Assembly: GCA_027080725.1 (NCBI GenBank)
Contig: JALWRC010000087.1
Coordinates: 1 to 45,049, forward strand
Length of the DNA stretch: 45,049 nt
Origin: Saprospiraceae bacterium
Lineage (GTDB): Bacteria; Bacteroidota; Bacteroidia; Chitinophagales; Saprospiraceae
Direction: 5' to 3'
The notes under the pieces were generated by a model. The model had not been told where the DNA came from, did not search any database, and saw only the letters and a list, made by a program, of their open reading frames with translations. The position numbers and the translations under genes were made by a program. Positions 6,119 through 14,495 of the stretch are shown here, in pieces; the stretch's first letter is position 1, and every line of letters begins with the position of its first letter.

Positions 6119-6562
6119 TCAGACGAACCAGGTAAATCTTTCTTTTGTCTTGGACTCTGCGCCTAACTTCCGATAAAAATCGATGGCTTTCGTGTTGAAA
6201 ACGGGCGTCTGCCACTGGATGGCAGGACAATTTTCGGATAACGCATGTTCTTTTATCCGATTCATAATTTTTGTCCCCCACCCTTTGCCTCTATGGTTTT
6301 CCATGAGGTAGAGACAATCTAAGTACAGGTAATAATCAGCATCCCAAGTAGAAAATTGCTTGATAAACGTAGCGTAGCCAATGAGCCGGTCGTCCTCTTC
6401 AGCGACCAAACACCTTATTTGATTGGACTTGTCAAAGAGATGCTCTACCAGCAACTGCTCCTTGTTGTCCGGATCAAAGTCGGCCATTTCATACTCGGCG
6501 TGCCACGCACACAACTGCACGATTTGGGGGATATCTTTGCGTTCCACGGGTCGAATTTGCAT
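6119..6562 (-). CDS. GNAT family N-acetyltransferase
   Basis: The 147-residue product starts MQIRPVERKDIPQIVQLC and has the acetyl-CoA binding motif A as LMENHRGKGWGTKIM (RxxGxG, about 92-106), followed by motif B near QTPVFNTKAIDFYRKLGA. It transfers an acetyl group to an unknown amine; small-molecule or peptide substrates are possible. The ATG at 6562 is preferred: a longer frame to 6640 would overlap the upstream rhodanese gene and lacks family similarity. It follows that gene after 13 bp and is probably cotranscribed with it. Confidence 0.85.
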   Translation of the reverse strand: MQIRPVERKDIPQIVQLCAWHAEYEMADFDPDNKEQLLVEHLFDKSNQIRCLVAEEDDRLIGYATFIKQFSTWDADYYLYLDCLYLMENHRGKGWGTKIMNRIKEHALSENCPAIQWQTPVFNTKAIDFYRKLGAESKTKERFTWFV

Positions 6563-6575
6563 GGGGCAAAGAATA

Positions 6576-6968
6576 TTAGCAAGCACAATCGAATGTAGAC
6601 CCTTTGGACGGCTTTGCGCCTTCCGTCTCATAACCATCAAATTTCCACCATTCGATTCCGCCGATTAATTCCTTTACCCGGAAACCCAGCCTTGCCATTT
6701 TCAAGGCTCCTTTGGTAGAGGCATTGCAGCCTATCCCATCACAATAACAGACATAGATTTTTGAAGGGTCGAGGTGTTGGGTGGTTTCTTTTGTCATCTC
6801 CCGATGGGGCAAATGAATGGCTGTTGGAATATGCTCCTTGTCAAAGGCATGCTTTTGACGGGTATCTAAAGCTACATAATTTGTGCTCCCTTCCAACGCG
6901 TGGTACAGATCCGAGGGATCCATTTCATACGCCAATTTGTTTTCATAAAATTTAATCTGTTCACTCAT
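6576..6968 (-). CDS. Rhodanese-like domain protein
   Basis: The 130-residue product is one rhodanese domain: ALDTRQKHAFDKEHIPTAIHLPHREM (substrate-side motif), then the active-site loop VCYCDGIGCNASTKGA with candidate catalytic Cys residues, then GGIEWWKFDGY near the end. Such domains carry sulfur as a persulfide. The start MSEQIKFYE at 6968 is chosen over an extension to 6995. The gene is divergent from the LysR gene at 7105 with 136 bp between them, so LysR may control it; this is inferred from layout. Confidence 0.87.
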   Translation of the reverse strand: MSEQIKFYENKLAYEMDPSDLYHALEGSTNYVALDTRQKHAFDKEHIPTAIHLPHREMTKETTQHLDPSKIYVCYCDGIGCNASTKGALKMARLGFRVKELIGGIEWWKFDGYETEGAKPSKGSTFDCAC

Positions 6969-7091
6969 AACATTAATTTGTTTGTACTGGCACAAAGAAA
7001 ATGGATATCTGGAATCCGATTCTTATCATAAGATTGAGTAAGTTTAAAGGATGCATGAAATATATTCAGGTATAGTGTTCCCCTAATATTG

Positions 7092-7099
7092 TAACTTTG
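7092..7099 (+). promoter_or_regulatory. -7 box of the LysR gene
   Basis: TAACTTTG fits TAnnTTTG and lies five bases before the ATG at 7105. No clear -33 TTG is seen at the expected distance, so this is weaker than the MNT promoter. A leaderless start is possible. Confidence 0.45.
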
Positions 7100-7104
7100 C
7101 AGAC

Positions 7105-7989
7105 ATGGAAATAAAGTATTTTAGATTGATAAAAACGATTTCGGAAGAAGGAAGCATTGCCAATTCTTCAGAAAAGTTGTTTTTAACTCAATCTGCCTTA
7201 AGCCATCAGCTTAAAGATTTAGAAGACCGGCTGGGGTTTAAGGTTTTTCACAGGACGCGAAACAAATGGAAACTGACGGACGAAGGTGCAGAGCTATACA
7301 AATTGGGCAATGAAATACTGGAGCGGATTGATAATTTTTACACCAACATCCAAGGGATACAACACGGGGCAAAAGGCCACATAAAAGTAAGTACCGAGTG
7401 CTATTCGTTTTATCATGGGTTACCCCGCTTTATCCAAAAAATGGGATTGTTATACCCTGATATTGATGTTGATTTGATCCTTGAAGCAACACACCGGCCT
7501 ATCCAAAAATTACTGTCCGATGAGATTGATATAGCCCTTGTAAGCACAAAACCCGGGAGTGATTTATTGGCGTGCTACGAGACCTTTGAAGATGAGATTT
7601 TCGCGATAATGCACAAAGAGAGCCGGCTAAATGAATTGGAATTCATGGATACGCATGCGTTCAAAGAGTCCCATTTAATTATACACTCATTCCCGTTGGA
7701 AACGGTGTCTGTTTATGAGCGCTTTTTAAAACCGTATAAGACGCTACCATCCAAGATATCAGCCATACCTCTTACGGAGGTAGCCCTTGAAATGGTCAAT
7801 GCCAATCTGGGGATCCTCTGTATGCCCAAATGGGCCTTAAATGCCTTTAAAATTTCGAAGGAATTGGTATTCAAAAAAATCGGCAAGAGCGGATTGAAAA
7901 GGAAGCACTTCCTCGTGGTTCGAAAAGCAGATAACACAAAGAGATATATTCAAGATTTTATATCCAACTTCATGGATGAATTCGGGTAA
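7105..7989 (+). CDS. LysR family transcriptional regulator
   Basis: The 294-residue product has the LysR winged helix-turn-helix (about 1-60, SIANSSEKLFLTQSALSHQLKDLEDRLG in order). It is followed by a two-lobed effector domain (about 90-294, from GHIKVSTECYSFYHGLPRF on). Its N-terminus resembles MetR-like members, but the effector is not deducible. It is divergent from the rhodanese-GNAT pair, the usual position for a LysR regulator that controls its neighbours. A terminator hairpin lies 57 bp downstream. Confidence 0.93.
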   Translation: MEIKYFRLIKTISEEGSIANSSEKLFLTQSALSHQLKDLEDRLGFKVFHRTRNKWKLTDEGAELYKLGNEILERIDNFYTNIQGIQHGAKGHIKVSTECYSFYHGLPRFIQKMGLLYPDIDVDLILEATHRPIQKLLSDEIDIALVSTKPGSDLLACYETFEDEIFAIMHKESRLNELEFMDTHAFKESHLIIHSFPLETVSVYERFLKPYKTLPSKISAIPLTEVALEMVNANLGILCMPKWALNAFKISKELVFKKIGKSGLKRKHFLVVRKADNTKRYIQDFISNFMDEFG

Positions 7990-8046
7990 GTCTATGAATG
8001 CGACTCCTGTTGAAATTCCTCTGTTGAGAAAAGAAGGTTAAAACAG

Positions 8047-8074
8047 CGGGTTGAGAAGTAATCTTCCCAACCCG
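8047..8074. terminator. Bidirectional terminator between lysR and the stress cluster
   Basis: CGGGTTGAGAAG at 8047-8058 pairs with CTTCCCAACCCG at 8063-8074 with one mismatch around a TAAT loop. T-rich sequence follows on both strands (ATGTTTTG on plus, CTGTTTTAA on minus), which fits a shared terminator between convergent genes. Confidence 0.75.
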
Positions 8075-8114
8075 ATGTTTTGAAAAATGTAGATAGCCGT
8101 CGTTAGTTGTCTTG

Positions 8115-8444
8115 CTATCGCTTTCGCTTATAGAGATAATCTTTCTTCTCTTTTTCATATTGATGTCTAAAGGCCTTTTTGAGGGCCTGAAATACAGCAT
8201 GCAATGCTTTGACAGGATCGGTATCCTCTTCGACAACAAGTAGCTTCTTACTCTTCAAATCAAGCGATGCACTTACCTTATAAGTTGCGGAAGAATGATC
8301 AAAAATCACCGTTAGTTGGACATCTTTGCCGTAATTCTTCAATCTTTCATCGTAAAAGGCTTGTTTTTCTTCACAGACGGACCAAATCTCCTTGTGAAAT
8401 ACCTCTTTGACCTCCTTGAGGTTTTTGACTGTTAAATGAACCAT
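8115..8444 (-). CDS. S30AE/HPF-like protein
   Basis: The 109-residue product resembles ribosome hibernation factors: alternating strands (VQLTVIFDHSSATYKVSASLDL, in pieces) followed by a long basic helix (DPVKALHAVFQALKKAFRHQ) and a very basic tail (YLYKRKR). It is more divergent than the second S30AE protein at 41235. It may bind ribosomes under stress, which fits its position after hdeD and the yfdX-like gene. It lies 17 bp after hdeD and is probably on the same transcript. Family assignment is moderately sure. Confidence 0.65.
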   Translation of the reverse strand: MVHLTVKNLKEVKEVFHKEIWSVCEEKQAFYDERLKNYGKDVQLTVIFDHSSATYKVSASLDLKSKKLLVVEEDTDPVKALHAVFQALKKAFRHQYEKEKKDYLYKRKR

Positions 8445-8461
8445 AGTTTATATTTTAAGTG

Positions 8462-9004
8462 TTAAGCCAATGACAATTTGCGAAGGGCAAACCCAAAATA
8501 CATCGACATAATGCCCGCAAACAGAATGGGAAGCGCTGTGAGATAAACGATACTCAACACAGCGACTACCGGATTAATCAATACAAAAAACGCAAAGACT
8601 ATCGTGAGGATTCCCACCAACAATAATGCCCACCAAAAGGATGCATGAAGCCTCTCGAGGAGAAAGGCATTGGATACCCGCAGCAAACCGACAAACAACA
8701 GCCAAAATCCGGCAAAGAGTATCAACGCCTCCATCGATAAGGCGGGTTGCATCAACAGTGCTCCGCCCAATACGGCCTCAATAACTCCAAAAACCAAATA
8801 CCACATCCAATCATGCAGTACCTTTCGGTTTTGCAATGCAAAACTCAAATTCAATAATCCTGAAATAAATATCATAAACCCGAATAACACGGATAAGCCC
8901 ACAAAAGAAGTTACCGGCCGGGACATAATGTATATCGCACTAATGCTTAATAAAATGCCCACTAATACGGGCATCCACCATTTCAAATTACTTAATGTTT
9001 TCAT
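8462..9004 (-). CDS. HdeD-like membrane protein (DUF308)
   Basis: The 180-residue product is almost entirely hydrophobic with about six transmembrane segments in three repeated hairpins (for example WWMPVLVGILLSISAIYIM, then FWLLFVGLLRVSNAF). That is the HdeD/DUF308 layout. HdeD helps acid and stress survival in enterobacteria, but its mechanism is unclear. It lies between the S30AE-like gene and the YfdX-like lipoprotein gene, and a strong terminator (9051-9095) separates it from the latter. It thus needs its own promoter or read-through. Confidence 0.88.
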   Translation of the reverse strand: MKTLSNLKWWMPVLVGILLSISAIYIMSRPVTSFVGLSVLFGFMIFISGLLNLSFALQNRKVLHDWMWYLVFGVIEAVLGGALLMQPALSMEALILFAGFWLLFVGLLRVSNAFLLERLHASFWWALLLVGILTIVFAFFVLINPVVAVLSIVYLTALPILFAGIMSMYFGFALRKLSLA

Positions 9005-9050
9005 TTTGTTTTATTTACTTGTTATTATTTTTTTCAAACTCAAAATCCAC

Positions 9051-9095
9051 AAAAAATCGAGCGAGCGATACTCCTTTTTGCATCGCACGCTCGAT
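9051..9095 (-). terminator. Terminator of the YfdX-like gene
   Basis: Arms 9056-9069 and 9082-9095 (ATCGAGCGAGCGAT and its complement with one mismatch) form a 14-bp stem with a 12-nt loop. On the minus strand the stem is followed by six T (9051-9056). It starts ten bases after the YfdX-like stop codon and fits an intrinsic terminator or attenuator inside the stress cluster. Confidence 0.85.
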
Positions 9096-9104
9096 CAAAT
9101 ACCA

Positions 9105-10067
9105 TTACTTTTTAGGGGTTTTGCCTTTATAAGGAAAGAGTCTCTCTCTAAATGACTTGATCTTATCCTTCAAGGCATCAAACTTGTCCGAACTATCTTG
9201 TTTTTTCTCAACAGAGGCTTTGAGTTCATCTATAGCAGTGGCCAAAGCAGCAAATTCTTTATCCCGTTTGCCGTAGCCCAATGCTTCCGCCAACTTCAAT
9301 TGGTAATCCGCATTGTTCAGAAGGTTTAAGACCTTTGAAACATGTTCGTGGTCCTTGGCATCCACAAGAGCCGCCTCTATGACCATTTGCTCTGCTTTGA
9401 GCACAGGAATCGGGATGGCGTTCTTCTCAATCACAATCGTATTGAGGGTGCTTATCAACAAGTTTTTGGCCTCCTCTGTCTTCCCCTCTTCCAACATTAT
9501 CACCGCAGCTTTCAGTGCTTGAGGATATGTGGCGGTTGGAATATAAAAGGTATTGACGACCATCTCGCTCTTCAAGTCCTTCAACAATTCCCTCGCCTCT
9601 TGGTAGTATCCGGCCTCCATAGCGGTTTCTGCCATTTTTACGATGCCCTTTACCGTCCCGATGTCCGCAACCAAAGCCTCATTTTCATAGGATACATCGA
9701 CCGGCAACAATGCCAAAGATGGATCTTTAGCGAGCAAGACTTCAAGTGCTCCTATAAGTTCTTTCCCTCTCTTGATTGCATTGACTGTATCACCACTTTC
9801 GATATCGCGAAGGATAGAACTGGTTTGACTAATGGTCCCCAAAGCTTCCTTTGTCATTTCTTCCTTCTGCTTTAGAATGGCCTCCGCCAACTCTGCCTGT
9901 ACTCTGGCATCAAGAGAGTCGGCATTCATCTCCAAGGTCGCTTCCTGTTTTGGGACCTCCATTTTGTCTGCCTTTGAGGCGGAATTCCCAACCTGTTTTT
10001 GGCCACAGGCCACTAAAGAAATACTCAAAAGTATTGACGCTAATCCAAATAATTTTAATTTTTTCAT
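9105..10067 (-). CDS. YfdX-like lipoprotein
   Basis: The 320-residue product has a lipoprotein signal ending LVACGQ (lipid Cys21). The mature part is helical and carries YfdX-like blocks: SILRDIESGDTVNAIKRGKE (about 105-125), IPTATYPQALKAAVIMLEEGK and then LLNNADYQLKLAEALGYG (about 250-268). YfdX in enterobacteria is a periplasmic stress protein under EvgA control, as is HdeD. Finding both genes together in a Bacteroidota context suggests a conserved acid or envelope stress function. The charged C-terminal tail (DKIKSFRERLFPYKGKTPKK) is extra. Confidence 0.8.
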   Translation of the reverse strand: MKKLKLFGLASILLSISLVACGQKQVGNSASKADKMEVPKQEATLEMNADSLDARVQAELAEAILKQKEEMTKEALGTISQTSSILRDIESGDTVNAIKRGKELIGALEVLLAKDPSLALLPVDVSYENEALVADIGTVKGIVKMAETAMEAGYYQEARELLKDLKSEMVVNTFYIPTATYPQALKAAVIMLEEGKTEEAKNLLISTLNTIVIEKNAIPIPVLKAEQMVIEAALVDAKDHEHVSKVLNLLNNADYQLKLAEALGYGKRDKEFAALATAIDELKASVEKKQDSSDKFDALKDKIKSFRERLFPYKGKTPKK

Positions 10068-10669
10068 TTTAATACAATTTTAATTTTTTAAATAATTTCA
10101 AAATCTAAAGAACAGTTATTTCTCTTTTTATCCTACACTCCACCCAACTCCTTCCCCCGTCCTTTGCGGGCAAAAGAGTAAAAGTGTCCGCACAACACAA
10201 TACGCACGCTTACCTTACCCGGGTCGGTAACGTTATCACTGTGTAATACCAATAAATGCGAAATAATAAGAATCTTCGAAAACAGCTTACGCCGAACCTC
10301 TTGGTCATGGTAAAACCAATGCCTTCCGTTCGCGCTATTCTCCAGCATTCGGCGTAAACCGAATCCTAAGTTGCGAGCCTGCCCCGAAAAGAATCCGGCA
10401 CCTAAGCCGGCCAACACTCTTTGCCAAGACCACTCGCTCTTCACCTCTGTACTATCAAATAAGGAGCCACCTACATTTAATGCGCCAAATCGTCAGTAGC
10501 AGCGAATATCATACTGTCAATCTTACAGAAATTAAGGCATTACAGAATAAAATAAGGACAAATTAGCAGACTTTGATTTGGCCCGGTATAATACTAAATT
10601 CTCCCTACTTTCCTCCTCATTTCAGGGCAGATTGGAGCGGGAGGGAAACGGTAGAAGAGGGTAAGTTGC
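10068..10669. other. Intergenic stretch without a supported gene
   Basis: Six hundred bases separate the YfdX-like gene from smpB. A 103-codon frame on the minus strand (10133-10444) has no signal, no family resemblance and a repeat-like composition (GC-rich patches with ACGTTACCGACCCGG), and I do not call it. The AT-rich part next to 10068 probably holds the yfdX promoter, but no clean TAnnTTTG is seen. Confidence 0.5.
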
Positions 10670-11149
10670 TCACCGGTATCGCTTCAACTGTCGATCCATA
10701 TCCCTGGCGATGTCCCGCTCCTTGATACTCTGGCTCTTGTCCACGGAGCGCTTTCCTTGCACCAGAGCGATATCCAATTTGGCCAAACCACGCAAATTGA
10801 TAAACAGACGGAAAGGGATGATGGTAAAGCCCTTTTCCTTCACCTTCTTTTGCAATTTTTTCAGTTCGTTTTTCTTCAGGAGCAATTTTCTATCCCTTCT
10901 GGGTTTGTGATTGTAATGGTTGCCAAATTCGTATTCGGCGATGTAGAGGTTGTGCACATACAATTCATCTCCCTTAAAGGAGCAGTAAGCGTCATTGAGA
11001 TTGGCCTTGCCTTGGCGGATGGATTTTATCTCACTCCCCTGAAGGGAGAGACCGGCCTCAAACTCCTCTACAAACTGATACAGGTAGCTCGCCTTGCGAT
11101 TCTTGATCTCAAGGATACAATCTTCACTCTTTTTCGCCTTTTTTGCCAT
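10670..11149 (-). CDS. smpB: SsrA-binding protein SmpB
   Basis: The 159-residue product is a standard SmpB: N-terminal IKNRKASYLYQFVEEFEAGLSLQGSEIKS in order, the conserved YAPA-like YNHKPRRDRKLLL segment and a basic C-terminal tail (VDKSQSIKERDIARDMDRQLKRYR in order). SmpB binds tmRNA and brings it to stalled ribosomes. The start MAKKAKKSED is typical. It follows the S9 peptidase gene after 6 bp, so both are probably on one transcript although functionally unrelated. Confidence 0.97.
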   Translation of the reverse strand: MAKKAKKSEDCILEIKNRKASYLYQFVEEFEAGLSLQGSEIKSIRQGKANLNDAYCSFKGDELYVHNLYIAEYEFGNHYNHKPRRDRKLLLKKNELKKLQKKVKEKGFTIIPFRLFINLRGLAKLDIALVQGKRSVDKSQSIKERDIARDMDRQLKRYR

Positions 11150-11155
11150 GTTCTT

Positions 11156-13336
11156 CTATAGGTTCTTATGGATAAAATCCGTCAATTTGCTAAATAGGTG
11201 TATCCGGGCGTTGTCTCCATATATCCCATGATTCCTGTTGGGGTAAAACAAGGTTTCGTAGGGTTTGTTGGCGGCGATGAGTTGTTTTGTCATCTCGGCG
11301 GTGTTTTGAAAGTGGACATTGTCATCGGCCAGACCATGTACGATGAGAAATTTACCCCTTAGCCGGTCCGCAAAATACACGGGGGAATTGTCGTGGTACC
11401 CTTCCGGATTCTCCTTTTCCGTACGCATGTAGCGCTCGGTATAAATCGAGTCGTACCACTTCCAGTTGGTTACAGGAGCGACGGCCATCGCCATTTTAAA
11501 TACATCGTTGCCCTTTAATATGGCCAGGGAAGACATATAGCCTCCATAGCTCCACCCCCAAATCCCAATTCTCTCCGCATCAATGTACGATTTCATACCA
11601 AAAAACTTTGCTGCAGCGATTTGGTCTTCCACCTCATATTTGCCGAGCTGCATATAGGTCATCTTGGTAAAGTGACTTCCACGTCCCCCCGTCCCTCTAT
11701 TGTCCACTACGGCGATCATGTACCCTTCATTGGCCAGCATCTGATACCACCAATAATTGCCAAAACTGCTGTAGCGGTTCTTGACCATTTGGATGCCGGG
11801 ACCGCCATACACATACATCAGAAGAGGGTATTGTTTGGTAGAGTCAAAATCAAAGGGATACACCAATGCTGCATTGAGCGGGGTCCCGTCCGCACCGGGC
11901 ACTTGCGTCAATCGAACGGGCGAATGCGGAAGATGCTGCACCATCCGGTTGAGGCGGCTATTGTCCTCGAGTTCCCGAACAATCTCCCCTGTTCGCGTCA
12001 TCAGCTTGTACACCGGAGGGGTATTCATATTGGAGTACGTGTAAATGTAATAATCAAAGGTCGAGGTAAAGCTCCCCTGATTGTCCCCGTTCTGCTGCTG
12101 TATCATAGCGCTTTTTCCGGTACGAATATTGACCTTTGCGACATACCTGTCCAATCCGTGTACCGCAGCAACTTGGTAATATATCTCCTCCCTTTTTTCA
12201 TCCATGCCGTACACTCGTTCGACGGGATGTACTCCCTTCGTCAATTGCCGGAGCACCTTTCCCCGCATATCCATGAGATAAATATGATTGTAGCCGTCAC
12301 GGTCACTCGTCCAAATAAAACCGCTGCCATCGCGGAGAAATCGCAGATGGTCATGGATATCGACATAATACGGACTCGTCTCCGTCAACAAATGCTTGCG
12401 CACGCCGGAGGTGCTGTATAAAAACAAATTCAATAAATTCTGGTGCCGGTTCATCTCGAAGACACACAGCTGCTTGGAGTCCGGCGTCCACTTTATCCGG
12501 GGGATATACTCATAGGTCGAATCCTTGGCGACCAAAGTCCGGTGTCGCCCTCCTTCCAAACCAAACAGGTGTACCGAGACCACGCTATTGGACTCTCCCA
12601 CCTTTGGGTATTTGAAGGTGACATACTTCGGATAGACCTGGTCATGGTATTCCATCATTGTGAATTCGGGCACCTTCGATTCGTCAAAACGAATATAGGC
12701 GATATACTTTCCATCCGGGGACCATTCGAAGGTACGCGTAATCCCAAACTCCTCTTCATAAACCCAATCCGAAGCGCCATTGATGATGGCGTTGTGCTTC
12801 CCATCATGGGTAATTTGCACCCGGCTCCCCGTTTTCAAATCCAAATAATACAGGTTATTGTCATAGACATAAGCGACCTTGGAAGCGTCCGGGCTAAGCG
12901 TGCAATACCTGATTTTCTCCCCTCCGGTCACCGGCGTTAGGATTCCTTCCTTTCGATTGTAAACATAGTAATTGGCTCGTGTCGACCTGCGGTAAATATG
13001 CTCCACACCGGTCGTCAATAACAGCTTGGATTCATCATCCGAAAAGCGGTACGCCGCAATTCTGCCCTCAAACACCGCAGTATCCAGCGCATTCCCATCC
13101 AAGAGGGTCTCTCCCTCTCCTTCCCGGACAATGTCATACTTCATAATCCGGTTGTCCTGCAGCATGGTATAATGCCTTCCGTCTTTCATCCAGCGAAAGG
13201 AGTGCAGCCGGGCCGGAGCATATTTGTATTGTACGAAGAGGTCCTCCAGGCTAATTTCTCCTTGGGCTTGGCATGAAATGGTGGACACTACGGCCAGGAA
13301 TAACAGGGCGGCAAAATATTTAAAAAACCGTTGCAT
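11156..13336 (-). CDS. S9B family dipeptidyl peptidase (DPP IV-like)
   Basis: The 726-residue product has a signal peptide (MQRFFKYFAALLFLAVVSTISCQAQ in order), an eight-bladed propeller region and a C-terminal alpha/beta hydrolase. The Ser is in GWSYGG (about 596), the Asp in HGLADDN (about 671) and the His in NRNHGIYG (about 703). The DWVYEEEF motif that anchors the peptide N-terminus in DPP IV enzymes is present (about 190). It removes dipeptides, typically Xaa-Pro, from peptide N-termini in the periplasm. It precedes smpB by 6 bp. Confidence 0.95.
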   Translation of the reverse strand: MQRFFKYFAALLFLAVVSTISCQAQGEISLEDLFVQYKYAPARLHSFRWMKDGRHYTMLQDNRIMKYDIVREGEGETLLDGNALDTAVFEGRIAAYRFSDDESKLLLTTGVEHIYRRSTRANYYVYNRKEGILTPVTGGEKIRYCTLSPDASKVAYVYDNNLYYLDLKTGSRVQITHDGKHNAIINGASDWVYEEEFGITRTFEWSPDGKYIAYIRFDESKVPEFTMMEYHDQVYPKYVTFKYPKVGESNSVVSVHLFGLEGGRHRTLVAKDSTYEYIPRIKWTPDSKQLCVFEMNRHQNLLNLFLYSTSGVRKHLLTETSPYYVDIHDHLRFLRDGSGFIWTSDRDGYNHIYLMDMRGKVLRQLTKGVHPVERVYGMDEKREEIYYQVAAVHGLDRYVAKVNIRTGKSAMIQQQNGDNQGSFTSTFDYYIYTYSNMNTPPVYKLMTRTGEIVRELEDNSRLNRMVQHLPHSPVRLTQVPGADGTPLNAALVYPFDFDSTKQYPLLMYVYGGPGIQMVKNRYSSFGNYWWYQMLANEGYMIAVVDNRGTGGRGSHFTKMTYMQLGKYEVEDQIAAAKFFGMKSYIDAERIGIWGWSYGGYMSSLAILKGNDVFKMAMAVAPVTNWKWYDSIYTERYMRTEKENPEGYHDNSPVYFADRLRGKFLIVHGLADDNVHFQNTAEMTKQLIAANKPYETLFYPNRNHGIYGDNARIHLFSKLTDFIHKNL

Positions 13337-13532
13337 ATGATTTTGTATTTGTAGGTAATGGGCAAAAATAGTGGAATTCCGGGGAATGCTTCACTTTTCA
13401 TAGCAAAAGAAAATATCTCGCTTCAAAGTAGCCTATTCATCATTGATAGGTTCCTTCTATACTTTCTCAAAATGAGAGACAAAAGTCTTCAATTGTCTCC
13501 ATATTCGAGACATTCTCTGCCTTTTTGCCAAC

Positions 13533-13540
13533 TATCTTTG
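13533..13540 (+). promoter_or_regulatory. -7 box upstream of the small secreted-protein gene
   Basis: TATCTTTG fits TAnnTTTG and lies 32 bp before the ATG at 13573. No convincing -33 element is seen at 17-23 bp. Confidence 0.45.
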
Positions 13541-13572
13541 TAGTGAATTAATCATCACAAATCTTTTTTATC

Positions 13573-13947
13573 ATGAAACGCCTAACATTACACCTCGCAT
13601 TGATACTTTCATTGATTGTTGCATTTGCCACCCCTGACTTTGCGGTCAAAAACGCCGTAAAGCAATTGCCCCCCCGGTCGTATTCCGTTGTCCATACATC
13701 CAAAGAGCGACTTGACACGGATTGCTCCTTTGCTTCGTACGTGCGAATCGATTATTCCCCCGGCAACTGCTATGGCACCTTGGTTAGAAAAAACAAAAAA
13801 ATCATGCCTGTGAGCATAGCCAATCCAAAGCTCAGCAAAGTGCCAATCAATATATACTCCGTCCGGCTTCTATCTTTCGCATTGGATAAATCTCCAAATC
13901 TAAATACGGATTTTGCTGCAAGCAAAAAGCCTATTCCTTCCCAATGA
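13573..13947 (+). pseudogene. Small secreted protein, probably truncated
   Basis: The frame opens with a good signal peptide (MKRLTLHLALILSLIVAFA) behind a TATCTTTG box, then about 45 residues without recognised family. From about 13770 on it runs antisense through the end of the DUF3307 gene, so the last 58 codons are most likely not native. The simplest reading is that the SatD-DUF3307 cassette replaced the 3' part of this gene. A genuine short secreted protein with an overlapping tail cannot be excluded. Confidence 0.5.
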
Positions 13948-14495
13948 CCTGTCACTACAAAACCAAAAACAAACAATCGCTCCAATATTCCGATATACGT
14001 TCCTGCTTTTTCGAGTGAAGGTTCTTCCGGGTCAGGTTGCGTTGAGGAGTCTCTATCATTCCACTTAGCAATGACCATCTTAACGATGATAGAAGCGACT
14101 TGAGTAACCATTAATAGAGCAACGGCACCCAATAGTATTCTCTCCCGAGAGACAAAAGCCAGTTGAACCGGATGATAATATTGTACAAAAATCAGTACTA
14201 TCAATAAATGCAGGAATTGGTCCATAAAAAAGAGAGGAGCTTTGGCTATCTTTCCTGAGAATGCAGCTTTTGCAATATCTATAAACAAGTGACTTATTAC
14301 AATAACAGAATACCCCACCCAATACCGGACATCTGCATAAAAAGCGAATAGAAACAACAAAGCATGTACCCCGATATGGTAGTACAAATATTTGGATCTC
14401 CATTTTCTCGCCTGTCTGTCTTCAATCCATTTGGTAGGCTGAAAGAGAAAATCACCGGCAAAGTGCGCTAGTATCAACCTTAAGGCTAAATCCAT
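13770..14495 (-). CDS. DUF3307 integral membrane protein
   Basis: The 241-residue product matches DUF3307: it starts MDLALRLILAHFAGDFLFQP, has several transmembrane helices and the conserved SHLFIDIAKA and FFMDQFLHLLIV segments with His and Asp inside the membrane region. The family has no established function. Its start lies inside the satD-like gene (44-bp overlap), so the two are tightly coupled. Codon use is more AT-rich than in psd and aacS next door. Membrane His/Asp residues suggest metal or ion involvement, which is inference. Confidence 0.88.
   Translation of the reverse strand: MDLALRLILAHFAGDFLFQPTKWIEDRQARKWRSKYLYYHIGVHALLFLFAFYADVRYWVGYSVIVISHLFIDIAKAAFSGKIAKAPLFFMDQFLHLLIVLIFVQYYHPVQLAFVSRERILLGAVALLMVTQVASIIVKMVIAKWNDRDSSTQPDPEEPSLEKAGTYIGILERLFVFGFVVTGHWEGIGFLLAAKSVFRFGDLSNAKDRSRTEYILIGTLLSFGLAMLTGMIFLFFLTKVP

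Noticed and set aside
10133-10444. A 103-codon frame on the minus strand between the YfdX-like gene and smpB
   Set aside because: It has no signal peptide, domain or motif, its composition is uneven and repeat-like, and it ends in Gly-rich basic sequence; it reads as non-coding repeat sequence.
11621-12421. A 266-codon frame antisense to the S9 peptidase
   Set aside because: The minus strand encodes a complete DPP IV-type enzyme with all active residues; the antisense frame has no resemblance to a family.
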